57,529 nucleotides of DNA from Nocardia veterana NBRC 100344 (GTDB taxonomy: Bacteria > Actinomycetota > Actinomycetes > Mycobacteriales > Mycobacteriaceae). The notes below the pieces were generated by a model. The model saw only the letters and a program-made list of their open reading frames with translations. It was not told where the DNA came from and did not search any database. Below, one piece after another: positions 1 to 8,360 of the stretch; the first letter of the stretch is position 1; each line of letters opens with the position of its first letter. Where the stretch lies: the NCBI RefSeq assembly GCF_000308855.1, contig NZ_BAGM01000064.1, positions 1 through 57,529 of the forward strand. The letters are read 5' to 3'. The position numbers and the translations under genes were made by a program.

Positions 1-122
1 AGCCCAGCCCGCGACCGTGCAAACAGCACCTGAAAGCACAGGTGAGAACACACGGTCGGCGGTCGTTGTGGAATGTCCGAGTTCGCTTGCCAGACCAGGG
101 CTTCGGGGGTAATTGTTCGAGG

Positions 123-962
123 GTGACAGTCGATCGGGCGCAGACGTCGTCGCACCGGCGCAACTGGGAGGATCTACCCTCCGCCACCCGGGCGGCGGTC
201 GAAGCGGTGACCGGTCCGGTGGTGCGGGCCGATTCGGTGATCGCCGGATTCAGCAGTCAACTCGCCACGGTGATCGAGACCGCCGCCGGTCGGACCTTCA
301 TCAAGGGTGTGCCGCAACGAGACCCGGAGGTGTGGACCCAGCATCGCGAGGCCGCCCTGGCCCGGCACGTGACGCCGGTGGGTCCGCGGCTGCACTGGCA
401 GATCGCGGCGGGCGGCTGGGATCTGCTCGGATTCGAGTTCATCGCGGGGCATTTCGCCGACTACCGGGTCGATGCCGATCTGGCCGCGACCGCATCGGCG
501 ATGACGGCACTCGGCCGGCTGCACTGCCCGGCCGAGATCGAACTCAAGGACGCCGAGGTGCGTTGGGGCGCATATCTCGACGAGGACGCCGACACCACGG
601 TCTTCGCCGGCGACGCGCTGCTGCACACCGATTGGAACTACAGCAACGTGATCGTCGACGACGAGACCGGTACGCACGCCCGGCTGGTCGACTGGCCGTG
701 GGCCACCCGCGGCGCGGCCTGGATCGATCCGGGATGCTGGATCGTCTGGCTCATCTTCGCCGGACACGAACCCGCCGATGCGGAGACCTGGGCGGCGCGA
801 ATCCCGGCCTGGCACAGTGCCTCCGACCGCGATCTCCGCATCTTCTCCGGCGCGCTGGCCGCCGAATGGACCGCCACTGCCAATCGCCGCCCCAACTTCT
901 GGACCCACAGCCTGCGGGATGCGGCGCGCCGCTGGGCCGCCCACCGCACCGGCCTGCGCTAG
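123..962 (+). CDS. Aminoglycoside phosphotransferase-fold protein
   Basis: Soluble kinase-fold protein of the APH/choline-kinase superfamily, about 279 residues. The Brenner-type catalytic loop is visible as HTDWNYSN, followed by the metal-binding LVDW segment that replaces DFG; an FIKG lysine segment lies in the N-terminal lobe. In this family the enzymes phosphorylate a small hydroxylated substrate with ATP or GTP, but nothing here identifies the substrate, so a resistance role should not be assumed. I place the start at the GTG at 123, 13 nt after a GGGGG ribosome binding site and about 11 residues before the conserved WEDLP segment; an in-frame ATG at 42 would add 27 residues of non-family-like sequence. 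The end overlaps the convergent thioesterase gene by 4 nt. Confidence 0.75.
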   Translation: MTVDRAQTSSHRRNWEDLPSATRAAVEAVTGPVVRADSVIAGFSSQLATVIETAAGRTFIKGVPQRDPEVWTQHREAALARHVTPVGPRLHWQIAAGGWDLLGFEFIAGHFADYRVDADLAATASAMTALGRLHCPAEIELKDAEVRWGAYLDEDADTTVFAGDALLHTDWNYSNVIVDDETGTHARLVDWPWATRGAAWIDPGCWIVWLIFAGHEPADAETWAARIPAWHSASDRDLRIFSGALAAEWTATANRRPNFWTHSLRDAARRWAAHRTGLR

Positions 963-1801
963 CGGCGACCGCCGTTCGCCGCCGCGATCACGCCATCCAA
1001 TCGGGCGGCGGTGATCTGGCGTGCCGCGTTGGCGACCGCGGTGATCATGGCGCTGCCGAAGGCGCCGTGCCGATCGAACAGGGTGGCGGTGCCGGCGGCA
1101 ATGCCGTTGCGGCTCAGGTGATTATCGGCTTCGAGTCCGATCCCACCGCCGTCCGGCATGCGTACCAGGGCCAGCGTGAGGTCGGTATTGATGAAGCCCA
1201 CACCGGCGCTGGACCAGTTGGTCACCATACTGGTCTGCTCGGCCGCCATCGCGGCCAGGACGAAGGCCGAGGGGCCCTCCCCGTCGACCACGTTCACCGG
1301 ATGTTGCCAGCTGCGTTTGCGGCTGCCGTTCTCGTGTTCGGACGGTATCCGCGTCCATTCCGCGGACGCGTCGCTGTGCCACAGTGGCGCGTCCGGCCCG
1401 TCGACCGGCGGGGCCACCTCGTGCGAGGGCGGCACCGGCTGTCGTTCGCGGGTCCAGATCTCACCCGGTGGTTGCTCGGACGGCTGCAGGAACACCACCG
1501 ACGCGCGTGCCGCGGGTTCGCCGTCCTGGGTGACGACCGCGTCCGCGAGCCGAATGCGCTTGCCGTCCCGGACCCGGGTGGTGGCGACCGCGAGTTCGCG
1601 CATACGGGCCGGTTTGAACAGATCCACGGTGAGCCGGACCGGCACGAATCCGTCCCCACCGTGCCCGATCTCCAGGGTGCGGGCCAGCAGGCCGCACAAC
1701 GCCGGCCCGACCACCTGGTCGGCCGACCACTGACTGGCCGCCATCCGGTTCGGCAGGAAGCCCTGCCCGTCGACCGCGAAATACCCGTGCGAGCTGTCCA
1801 C
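959..1801 (-). CDS. Thioesterase family protein (double hotdog, 4HBT_3 type)
   Basis: About 280 residues with the layout of actinobacterial acyl-CoA thioesterase-like proteins: an N-terminal hotdog (QWSADQVVGPALCGLLA, then RLTVDLFKPAR) and a C-terminal hotdog (FINTDLTLALVR near residue 220). Family members hydrolyse or bind acyl-CoA thioesters in the cytoplasm; the acyl chain cannot be read from the sequence. The open frame extends far upstream to 2203, but that part is arginine- and proline-rich and unlike the family. The GTG at 1801 has a GAGGAGA box 10 nt upstream and gives the expected length, so I use it. Monocistronic, convergent with the phosphotransferase-like gene. Confidence 0.75.
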   Translation of the reverse strand: MDSSHGYFAVDGQGFLPNRMAASQWSADQVVGPALCGLLARTLEIGHGGDGFVPVRLTVDLFKPARMRELAVATTRVRDGKRIRLADAVVTQDGEPAARASVVFLQPSEQPPGEIWTRERQPVPPSHEVAPPVDGPDAPLWHSDASAEWTRIPSEHENGSRKRSWQHPVNVVDGEGPSAFVLAAMAAEQTSMVTNWSSAGVGFINTDLTLALVRMPDGGGIGLEADNHLSRNGIAAGTATLFDRHGAFGSAMITAVANAARQITAARLDGVIAAANGGRR

Positions 1802-2250
1802 TGCGTACCTGTCTCCTCGGGTCGCCGCGCGCCTGTGGCCGCCGGGGCGGGGCGGCAGACGGACCGGCGACACGACGCGCTGCTCGCCTCGGCGACAGCC
1901 CGCGCTCGCCGACGGCGACTGATCTTGCTGCTCCTGGCAGATATAGCACGGACGCAAGAACCTGTTCCAGGCCGGGCCCACCGGCCGGGACCCGGCGTGG
2001 CGCACGGCTGCGGGATCCGGTCGCCCGATCCGGCCGTCTTCTACCACATTTTTTCGACGACTTAACCAGCCGTCCGGTCCGTTGGGAAACAGCGCAGCAA
2101 GCCGACGGTCCGGCCGACCTGTCGCACCGGTCGGTATATCGTCGCCGCTATCGGATTCGGCGCCGGGCGGGGCCCGCTCGGCACCCCGCACGGCACCCGC
2201 CACAGCAACCCGTCAGCAGCCCAAATCCATGCTCTGACCGGCCATTCGAT
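1802..2250. other. Intergenic region without a supported gene
   Basis: Leader side of the thioesterase gene. The open frames here are low-complexity extensions of genes in other frames and lack a ribosome binding site. I see no hairpin or repeat of note. The promoter of the small gene at 2399 begins just after it. Confidence 0.5.
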
Positions 2251-2254
2251 GTTG

Positions 2255-2293
2255 CAGATGTGCTTGCATCCGATCTCGACGTCGCCCTAGACT
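2255..2293 (+). promoter_or_regulatory. Promoter with CAGATG-N6-CAT(C/T)(C/T)G element (copy A)
   Basis: CAGATG-TGCTTG-CATCCG at 2255-2272 contains a -35-like TTGCAT (2264-2269), followed after an 18-bp spacer by TAGACT (2288-2293) as -10. The same architecture with the same 18-bp spacer recurs at 4578-4616. The -10 ends about 105 nt before the start codon at 2399, and the matching distance at copy B is 108 nt. The upstream part of the element is an imperfect inverted repeat and could be an operator for a regulator such as the nearby XRE protein (inference). Confidence 0.55.
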
Positions 2294-2398
2294 CGAGCCT
2301 GCAAGGCAATGCAGGGGACTACCCGTGAGCCGCAGGGTGAACCGGAAGCCAATTTTCGCCGAAGGATAATCGTGCGGCCTGGCGTCAGGGGCGTTCGG

Positions 2399-2650
2399 AT
2401 GAACCAGCCAATGGGTCTCGGCCGACTCGGAATTATGGACCGAAACCGGGCCGAGCATCACATCACTTCGCGGGAAACCGCAACATCTTTCGTCATCAGT
2501 GCGGTCGAGTCCACCGGCGCGGCCACACGCGATGATTTCGATATCGATCGCATCGTCACCACCGCTCATGCGCTGGTGAACGATTGGGATTTCGACGCGA
2601 TGCAACCGGAAGCCTTCTGGCGCATCGCATCCAGTTGCATCAAACAGTAA
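2399..2650 (+). CDS. Small hypothetical protein
   Basis: Cytoplasmic protein of 83-84 residues, no signal peptide or membrane segment, acidic and helical in its second half (DDFDIDRIVTTAHALV, then FDAMQPEAFWRIAS). I do not recognise a family. The ATG at 2399 follows AGGGG at 7-8 nt; a second ATG at 2435 is possible. Its promoter shares a motif with that of the small gene at 4725, and both products begin with MNQ, although the rest of the two proteins is unrelated. It is followed by a strong terminator. The neighbouring XRE/DUF397 genes suggest membership in a regulator-linked accessory set. Confidence 0.6.
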   Translation: MNQPMGLGRLGIMDRNRAEHHITSRETATSFVISAVESTGAATRDDFDIDRIVTTAHALVNDWDFDAMQPEAFWRIASSCIKQ

Positions 2651-2661
2651 CCTACACGGAA

Positions 2662-2697
2662 TCAGCGGCCGCCGACCTTCGGGTCGGCGGCCGCTGA
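2662..2697. terminator. Bidirectional intrinsic terminator with TTCG tetraloop
   Basis: Perfect 16-bp stem (TCAGCGGCCGCCGACC and its complement) closed by TTCG, followed by TATTTCTCC on the plus strand. It separates the small plus-strand gene ending at 2650 from the minus-strand XRE gene ending at 2754 and can serve both. Confidence 0.9.
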
Positions 2698-2753
2698 TAT
2701 TTCTCCGTCGGTTATTCGGCTGCGGAGCATCCGGCTGTCGGGTCCGGATCGGA

Positions 2754-3650
2754 CTACCGTTCCGGAAGTGCGGCCGCAGCCTCCTTCATCATCTCGCGGG
2801 AACGCTCCGGCGGCTCGGCCTGCACACTGAGCCGGTCCATGACCTGACGGTACAGCTCCAGATCCTGTTGCCGATCCAAATACAGTGCGCTGGTGAGCTG
2901 TTCGAGATAGACGATGTCGGGCAGTTCGGGCTCGGCGAACCGGAGCATGGTGAACGAGCTGCCCGCGGCGGCATGCCCGCCGGCCGCGTACGGAAGCACC
3001 TGAATGGTGACGTTCGGTTTGTTCGATACCTCGACCAGATGATCGAGCTGCGCGCGCAGCACATGCTCGCCACCGATCGGCCGATGCAGAACCGCTTCGT
3101 CGAGAACGGCCCACAGCGTCGGCGCACCCGGACGGTCCAGGATCTCCTGCCGCTTCTTCCGCAGTTCCACCCGACGGGCGGCCTCGGCATTCTCATGACC
3201 GAGGGCCACCACCGAGCGGGTGTACTCCTCGGTCTGCAACAGCCCCGGCACCAACTGACCTTCGAAGGTGCGGATGGATTTCGAGGCGTGTTCCAGACCG
3301 AGATAGGTCTCGAACCATTGGGGTAGCAGATCGTTGTAGCTGTGCCACCAACCCGGCTGATTCGCCCGGCTCACCAGATCGAGGAAGATCTCGCGCTCTT
3401 CCTCGTTGGTGACACCGTAGAGCGTCAGCAGATCGCGGACGTCGCGCTCCTTGAATCCGGTGCGGCCCAGCTCGAGTCGGCTGATCTTGGCGTGGGAGCC
3501 ACGGATGTGCTCGCCTGCCGCCTCACGCGTGATGCCGGCGGCTTCCCGCAGTTTGCGGAGCTGCCCACCGACCGCGATCCGAAGCGCTGTCGGACCGCGT
3601 TCGGCGACAAGCGAATCCACACGGCCGATCCGGACGGGCTCTGCCATCAT
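2754..3650 (-). CDS. XRE-family regulator with DUF5753 domain
   Basis: About 298 residues. Residues 27-85 form a helix-turn-helix domain (LRKLREAAGITREAAGEHI, then KISRLELGR), and residues about 105-280 are the DUF5753 domain (WFETYLGLEHASKSIRTFEGQLVPGLLQT is diagnostic). Such proteins are DNA-binding regulators of Streptomyces, Nocardia and relatives, often encoded beside a DUF397 partner that acts as antagonist or co-regulator (family knowledge, as in WhiJ-like and AbaA-like loci). The first ATG is preceded by GGAG at 8 nt. A DUF397 gene lies directly upstream on the same strand, 128 nt away. Repeated palindromes in the surrounding promoters are candidate targets. Confidence 0.9.
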   Translation of the reverse strand: MMAEPVRIGRVDSLVAERGPTALRIAVGGQLRKLREAAGITREAAGEHIRGSHAKISRLELGRTGFKERDVRDLLTLYGVTNEEEREIFLDLVSRANQPGWWHSYNDLLPQWFETYLGLEHASKSIRTFEGQLVPGLLQTEEYTRSVVALGHENAEAARRVELRKKRQEILDRPGAPTLWAVLDEAVLHRPIGGEHVLRAQLDHLVEVSNKPNVTIQVLPYAAGGHAAAGSSFTMLRFAEPELPDIVYLEQLTSALYLDRQQDLELYRQVMDRLSVQAEPPERSREMMKEAAAALPER

Positions 3651-3778
3651 GAGGTCTACTCCGATGCTCGACGATCACCGGCAGTGAGGGTATCAACCAT
3701 CGAGAGCAGCTGGCCGAACATCAGGAATCACTGCCTCGTCGCGTACCGACACCGCGCCGAGTGCCATGCTACCGCTGA

Positions 3779-4009
3779 TCACGCCAGATCGTCGAACTCT
3801 CCACTCTTCGCGCCGCGGAGAAACGCGTCGATTTCCGGGCGGGTGTAGACGAGCACCGCCCCTTCGGGATCACGCGAGTTCCGCACGGCAACCAGGCCAT
3901 TGGACAAATCGGCCAATTCGACACAGTTCCCGCTGGGGTTGCTGAACGTGCTCTTGCGCCACACGGCTTCGGACAGGCGGCCGGCTGTGGTGGCAGTGGA
4001 ATCGGTCAT
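3779..4009 (-). CDS. DUF397 domain protein
   Basis: 76 residues. Shows the DUF397 signature: WRKSTFSNPSGNCVELADL, then VAVRNSRDP with a C-terminal FLRGAKSGEFDDL. DUF397 proteins are small partners of XRE/DUF5753 regulators in actinomycetes. The ATG at 4009 has GGAG 6-7 nt upstream; longer in-frame extensions lack family similarity. It is transcribed toward the XRE gene. A palindromic element (CAAATG-N6-CATTTG) sits about 108 nt upstream of the start and may be its operator. Confidence 0.9.
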   Translation of the reverse strand: MTDSTATTAGRLSEAVWRKSTFSNPSGNCVELADLSNGLVAVRNSRDPEGAVLVYTRPEIDAFLRGAKSGEFDDLA

Positions 4010-4113
4010 GACTGTCTCCAGGTTCGGTGGGGCCGAGCTCGGGCAGCGAGGGCCGGCACTCGGCGGGTCCGGATGAGCGAGCTGATGCCTACCTTCAGCT
4101 CTTGCATATGTTC

Positions 4114-4134
4114 GAGCAAATGTACTTGCATTTG
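4114..4134. promoter_or_regulatory. Palindromic element CAAATG-N6-CATTTG (copy C)
   Basis: CAAATG-TACTTG-CATTTG at 4117-4134 is a perfect 6-bp inverted repeat around a 6-bp spacer, 13 of 18 positions identical to copy A and 17 of 18 to copy B. It lies upstream of the DUF397 gene. On neither strand does a -10 lie 18 bp downstream, so here it looks like an operator rather than a promoter of the copy A/B type. Confidence 0.5.
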
Positions 4135-4140
4135 AAACCG

Positions 4141-4573
4141 ACGGTTTGAACGATAGCACGCGGGTTGGCTCGGATCGAGCCATCCGGAAAATCGGAAAAA
4201 ACCAGCGCGACAAGGGCTTTTCCATTGACTCGTCATCTTTCGCGGGCCGCCGGAGCGGGCCGGAATCGAGCTCCGACCGGTCGGTTCTGTTCGAACCGGG
4301 GAAAACCAGCCGCCCCAGCGCCGCCGGCCTCCGGGCCCGTATCGAAGTGCGCATGGCCATCAACAATCCGGAAAGTGCGGCAGACTGCGGACCTGACGTC
4401 GGGTCTACCGGGCCGCAACGCAACTCGTTCCGCTCATACTCCGGACATTCGAGGACATGGGACGGTTTCAGGGCAGCCTGCGGGATCGGACCGGCGACGC
4501 CTGCACGACAGCCTGGCCCTCGCGTCACCTACCCGATCTGCCAAGGCGCACAACATGTCCGGCGCCACGCGAG
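4141..4573. other. Intergenic region without a supported gene
   Basis: Open frames exist on both strands but have biased composition, no ribosome binding site and no family-like segments. A small CGGTTC/GAACCG inverted repeat at 4282-4298 is the only structure noticed. Confidence 0.45.
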
Positions 4574-4577
4574 TGTG

Positions 4578-4616
4578 CAGATGTACTTGCATTTGCTGTT
4601 TGCAGCGCCGTAAACT
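4578..4616 (+). promoter_or_regulatory. Promoter with CAGATG-N6-CATTTG element (copy B)
   Basis: CAGATG-TACTTG-CATTTG at 4578-4595 overlaps TTGCAT (4587-4592). An 18-bp spacer leads to TAAACT (4611-4616). The layout, spacer and distance to the start codon (4725) match copy A, including a shared CGCC..TAnACTCG block around the -10. Confidence 0.6.
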
Positions 4617-4724
4617 CGCTCGCACGACATGGCCGGACCACGCCGGAGCAGGCAGGCCGGAATCAACGGGGGGGCCGTGCCGGAAACTTGCTTCCGAATC
4701 TCTCGCAACGGTCGAAGGCATCCC

Positions 4725-4940
4725 ATGAACCAACTGCTGCAGCATTCCGGTACATGCGATCACGCGGTGTCCGCACTCCGCGGTTCGAGCGCGGATCCGG
4801 CCGGTGACTGCGCCATCGAACCTCGGGAACTGACCCATCCCCGCGCTCGTGCCATTCTGTCCGCGCACGATCGTCATCTCGGTTGCCGGCAGTGGATCGC
4901 GGCGGCGGCATATCTGTCCGCCGGACTCGACGACGAATAG
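4725..4940 (+). CDS. Small hypothetical protein
   Basis: 71 residues, cytoplasmic, with a histidine- and cysteine-containing N-terminal half (MNQLLQHSGTCDHAV) and a helical C-terminus ending AYLSAGLDDE. No family recognised. The ATG at 4725 follows AAGG at 6 nt. Shares promoter architecture and 5' leader length with the gene at 2399. Its reality rests on that promoter, the ribosome binding site and codon use, so confidence is moderate. Confidence 0.5.
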   Translation: MNQLLQHSGTCDHAVSALRGSSADPAGDCAIEPRELTHPRARAILSAHDRHLGCRQWIAAAAYLSAGLDDE

Positions 4941-5092
4941 TCCGGCCGAGCTGTCAAGTCGGCTGGACGAACGAAAACCGGTCGCCGACACTCGCTTTCC
5001 GGATCAACGCGCACGGCCGGCTGTCGTCGGGGCGAATGCGCGATCTACCATGGTGACACTCGCACCACACCATCTGGCGGAACGAGCGCATC

Positions 5093-5374
5093 ATGATATT
5101 TCTCGCGGTGCACGACGTCATAGTGGCCCAGGTCGGCAACCCGACGCCCGAGACTCCTCCGGCGGCGGACAAACTCCTGACCATGGTGCGCTACTTCACC
5201 TGGTTCATGCTGCTGTCCGGCACCACCGCGATCATCTTCGCGGGTGGCCGGTTCGCCTGGGAGAAGTGGAACGGCGGACCGCTGGAGTCACCGAAGATGG
5301 TGGCCGGCGCGCTGATCGGGGGAGTCGTGGCAACCAGCGCCGGCACCCTGATGAATTCGATTCTCGGGCAGTAA
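5093..5374 (+). CDS. Small integral membrane protein (VirB2/TrbC-like topology)
   Basis: 93 residues with two predicted membrane helices: about residues 35-50 (YFTWFMLLSGTTAIIFAGG) and 70-90 (VAGALIGGVVATSAGTLM), joined by a short charged loop. Size and topology resemble the pilin-like small membrane proteins found in actinobacterial conjugation modules, but no other conjugation gene lies nearby and the similarity is topological only. Start at ATG 5093. Function unknown. Confidence 0.65.
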   Translation: MIFLAVHDVIVAQVGNPTPETPPAADKLLTMVRYFTWFMLLSGTTAIIFAGGRFAWEKWNGGPLESPKMVAGALIGGVVATSAGTLMNSILGQ

Positions 5375-5499
5375 CTTCCCGGCATTCCGAACGAATCGGG
5401 CGGAGCGGACCCATCGCCGCGCCTGCCCGTCGGTATAGGCTGGCCGGTCACGGGGCCGGCGCACAGCAGTGCCGTCCGATGGATCGGAAGGATGGGCCG

Positions 5500-6054
5500 G
5501 TGGCCGGCAGGCGGACCGATACGCGGGACCGGATCCGGTCGGTGGCGATGGAGCTGTTCTCGGCGAACGGTTACGAGCACACCTCGATCCGGGAGATCGC
5601 CGAACGGCTCGGCATCACCAAAGCGGCGGTGTACTACCACTTCCGGTCCAAGGAAGACATCGTCGTCAGCCTCGCCGACGATCTGCGGCACGGCATCGAC
5701 GACATTCTGACCTGGGCCGCGGACCAGCCGCCCGGGCACGACACCGGCCGCGAGATCCTGCGCCGCTACGGCGCCGTCCTGCACCACACGGGGCGCGAGA
5801 TGACCCGCTTCATGTACGAGAACCAACCGGCGTTTCGGCGGATGGGCGTGGGTTCGGCGCTGCGCTACCAGTTCCGGGCGGTCGCCGACGCCATGACCGC
5901 TCCCGATCACGAGCCACTGGCGGTCTTCCACGCCCGCCAGGCCCTGCTCGCCATCTCCTGGAGTGCCGCCATGATGGGCGATATCGACCTGACCGACGAG
6001 CAGTGCCGGCACGCCGCGGTCGAGGTGGCACTGGCGATCTACGATCGGCACTGA
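5500..6054 (+). CDS. TetR/AcrR family regulator
   Basis: 184 residues. The N-terminal helix-turn-helix is typical: DTRDRIRSVAMELFSANGYEHTSI, then ERLGITKAAVYYHFRSKEDIV. The C-terminal ligand domain is not assignable. I choose the GTG at 5500, which has GGAAGGA ending 7 nt upstream; the ATG at 5479 has no ribosome binding site. No clear operator is visible in the 125 bp upstream. It is followed by the lipoprotein gene on the same strand, about 100 nt downstream, so its target is unclear. Confidence 0.88.
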   Translation: MAGRRTDTRDRIRSVAMELFSANGYEHTSIREIAERLGITKAAVYYHFRSKEDIVVSLADDLRHGIDDILTWAADQPPGHDTGREILRRYGAVLHHTGREMTRFMYENQPAFRRMGVGSALRYQFRAVADAMTAPDHEPLAVFHARQALLAISWSAAMMGDIDLTDEQCRHAAVEVALAIYDRH

Positions 6055-6158
6055 GCCGACGAATCCGGCGGCCGCACAGCGGGTTTCGGATCGGCTCTCG
6101 GCAATCGCGTTGCGCTACCGCACAATGGGAGCCGGGGGGCGATCGACCCGAGGACATC

Positions 6159-6812
6159 ATGACCACACGCTGGACCCTGGCGGCAGCCGCGCTGATCGCG
6201 GCTCCCCTCGTGATATGTGGATGCTCCCACCAGAATTCCGCCCCGGTGAGTCCGGTCGCCCATCCGGTTCCGCCGGTCCGGCAAGGCGCTCCCGCCGTCG
6301 GCCCCGGACCGTCCGGTACGTACACCGTCGCCCCGCAGCCGGATCCCGGAAGCTGCCACTACCGGACCTCCGCTGCGGGACAACCACTTCCGGACCCGCA
6401 CTGCACGCCCGGTGCGACCAACCCGAAGGTGACTCCGGAAACCGTCGCGTCCACGATCTGTGTCGGCGGCTACACCCGGTCCATCCGCCCACCCGCTGCC
6501 GTCACCGACCGGGAGAAGCAGGCCAACGCCCGCTCCTACGGCTACCCCGGCAACTTGCACGACGCCGAATACGATCACCTGATCTCGCTGGAACTCGGCG
6601 GCGACCCGAACGATCCCCGCAATCTGTGGGTCGAACCGCCCTCCCCCGACCACCGCCCCGGGTCCGGACCGAACAACCCCAAGGACGCGGTGGAGAATCA
6701 GCTCCACGCACTGGTCTGCTCCGGCGCGGTGCCCCTCGGCGCCGCCCAGGACGCCATCGCCGCCGATTGGACCACCGCCCTGGCCGCGGTCGGTCATCCG
6801 AGCGGAAAGTAG
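6159..6812 (+). CDS. Lipoprotein with HNH-nuclease-like domain
   Basis: 217 residues. Signal peptide of about 22 residues ending in a lipobox (VICGC), then a proline-rich linker and a C-terminal domain (about residues 90-215) with the pattern EYDHLISLELGG, DPRNLW and NPKD. That pattern matches the His-containing HNH-like domain of actinobacterial secreted proteins usually annotated only as hypothetical; the D-H pair and the Asn of NLW occupy the expected metal-site positions. ATG 6159 has GAGGA 4 nt upstream. Likely membrane-anchored on the outside; whether it cuts DNA is unproven. Confidence 0.75.
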   Translation: MTTRWTLAAAALIAAPLVICGCSHQNSAPVSPVAHPVPPVRQGAPAVGPGPSGTYTVAPQPDPGSCHYRTSAAGQPLPDPHCTPGATNPKVTPETVASTICVGGYTRSIRPPAAVTDREKQANARSYGYPGNLHDAEYDHLISLELGGDPNDPRNLWVEPPSPDHRPGSGPNNPKDAVENQLHALVCSGAVPLGAAQDAIAADWTTALAAVGHPSGK

Positions 6813-6824
6813 CCGAGCGGTAGG

Positions 6825-8243
6825 TCAGCCGGCGGTGGTTTCCCGACGCCGCACGAGGCGGTTCACCACCGGGTACGCGGCGCAGACCAGGACAGTCCAC
6901 ACCAGACCCACCACCAGCGCGGTGCGACCGCTGTCGGTCCAGAACAGCAGGATCACGACCAGGCCGAGGAAGGCCAGGGCCAGCACGGAGGTCACCGGCG
7001 CACCCGGCAGGCGGTAGTCGCTGGCCGGCAGGTCGCCGCGCCGGACTCGGGCGCGATAGATCAGGTGGCAGACCAGGATCATGCCCCAGACGAAGATGAT
7101 GCCGATGGTCGACACCGAGGTGATGTAGTTGAACGCCTTGTCGGGCGAGATGACGTTGACGAGCACCCCGATCACCATCATCGCCGCCGACAGGATGATG
7201 CCCGCATACGGCACCCGCCGGCTGCTGAGACCCGAGAGCGCGACCGGCGCCTCCCCCCGCAACGACAGGCTGCGGACCATCCGCCCGGTGGAGTAGATAC
7301 CGGAATTGCACGACGACAGCGCCGCGGTGAGCAGCACGAAATTGATGATGCCCGCCGCGCCCGGGATTCCGATCTGCTCGAAGACCTCGACGAACGGGCT
7401 GCGCCCGGAATGGAAGACCCGCCAGCTCGACACCGACATGATCACCACCAGCGCCCCGACATAGAACAGCCCGATGCGCAGCGGCAGCGAGTTGATGGCC
7501 CGGCGCAGCGTGCGTCGCGGATCGGCCGCCTCCCCCGCGGTCACGCCCACGAGTTCCACGCCCACATACGCGAACAGCACGATCTGCAAGGCCAGCAGCG
7601 CCTGGCCGAACCCGTTCGGGAAGACGCCGCCCTCCGCCCAGAGGTTGGTCACGGTCGGATCCGGGGCGTGGCCGAAGCCGAAGATGAGCACGCCGATCCC
7701 GATGACGATCATCGCGACGATCGCGGTCACCTTGATCGCGGAGAACCAGAACTCGCCCTCGCCGAACAGCTTCACCGAGATCAGATTCGCCGCGAACAGG
7801 ACACCGAGCACGACCAGCGCGGTCAACCATTCGGGGACGGCGAACCAGTACTTGACGTATTTTCCGGCGACGGTGATCTCCGCCATGCAGGTCGCCACCC
7901 ACACCGCCCAGTAGGTCCAGCCGGTGACGAAGCCGGCGAACCGCCCGAGGAATTCGTGGGCGTATTCACCGAAACTGCCCGACACCGGCCGGTAGGTCAG
8001 CAGCTCCCCGAGCGCCCGCATGATCACGAAGATCGCCAGGCCCGCGGCGAGATAGCACAGGATCAGCGCCGGGCCGGCCTGTTCGATGGCACCGCCCGCG
8101 CCGTAGAACAGTCCGGTGCCGATCGCACCACCGATGGCGATCATCTGGATGGTTCGCGGGTTCAGGCCGCGCTGATAGCCCTCTTCACCCGCGGCCGTGA
8201 GCGCTGCCGCGCCCGTCGCCTCCGGTTTCCGCTCGGTCGTCAT
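6825..8243 (-). CDS. Amino acid permease (APC superfamily, AAT family)
   Basis: 472 residues with about 12 membrane helices. The first helix carries the AAT signature (RTIQMIAIGGAIGTGLFYG); GEAADPRRTLRRAI in the middle is the conserved cytosolic loop of GabP/AnsP/CycA-type proton symporters. Probably imports an amino acid or GABA; substrate not readable. Start at ATG 8243; the open frame runs further upstream, but that part is not family-like. Convergent with the lipoprotein gene and divergent from the MFS gene, with the MarR-type palindrome about 90 nt upstream of its start. Confidence 0.88.
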   Translation of the reverse strand: MTTERKPEATGAAALTAAGEEGYQRGLNPRTIQMIAIGGAIGTGLFYGAGGAIEQAGPALILCYLAAGLAIFVIMRALGELLTYRPVSGSFGEYAHEFLGRFAGFVTGWTYWAVWVATCMAEITVAGKYVKYWFAVPEWLTALVVLGVLFAANLISVKLFGEGEFWFSAIKVTAIVAMIVIGIGVLIFGFGHAPDPTVTNLWAEGGVFPNGFGQALLALQIVLFAYVGVELVGVTAGEAADPRRTLRRAINSLPLRIGLFYVGALVVIMSVSSWRVFHSGRSPFVEVFEQIGIPGAAGIINFVLLTAALSSCNSGIYSTGRMVRSLSLRGEAPVALSGLSSRRVPYAGIILSAAMMVIGVLVNVISPDKAFNYITSVSTIGIIFVWGMILVCHLIYRARVRRGDLPASDYRLPGAPVTSVLALAFLGLVVILLFWTDSGRTALVVGLVWTVLVCAAYPVVNRLVRRRETTAG

Positions 8244-8327
8244 ATCGGAGCACCGTACCGGGTCGCCGCCGGGGCGCGAGCGCAGCGACCCCGTCGTGAA
8301 CCACATCACAGGTCTTGTCCGCATTTG

Positions 8328-8360
8328 CTTGTGAGCGCACAATCATTGTGTGCCCACAAG
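8328..8360. promoter_or_regulatory. 33-bp near-perfect palindrome, likely MarR operator
   Basis: Left arm CTTGTGAGCGCACAAT, centre C, right arm ATTGTGTGCCCACAAG: 14 of 16 positions pair. It covers the start codon region of the MFS gene at 8350 and lies upstream of the divergent permease. Size and symmetry fit a MarR dimer site, and a MarR gene is the next gene in the MFS operon (inference from position). Confidence 0.8.

Noticed and set aside
4126..4159. Plus-strand promoter at copy C
   Set aside because: TTGCAT is present, but no -10 at 17-19 bp and no gene follows; treated as operator only.
4146..4613. Plus-strand frame through the region upstream of the small gene at 4725
   Set aside because: Composition unlike neighbours, no ribosome binding site, and it overlaps the copy B promoter.
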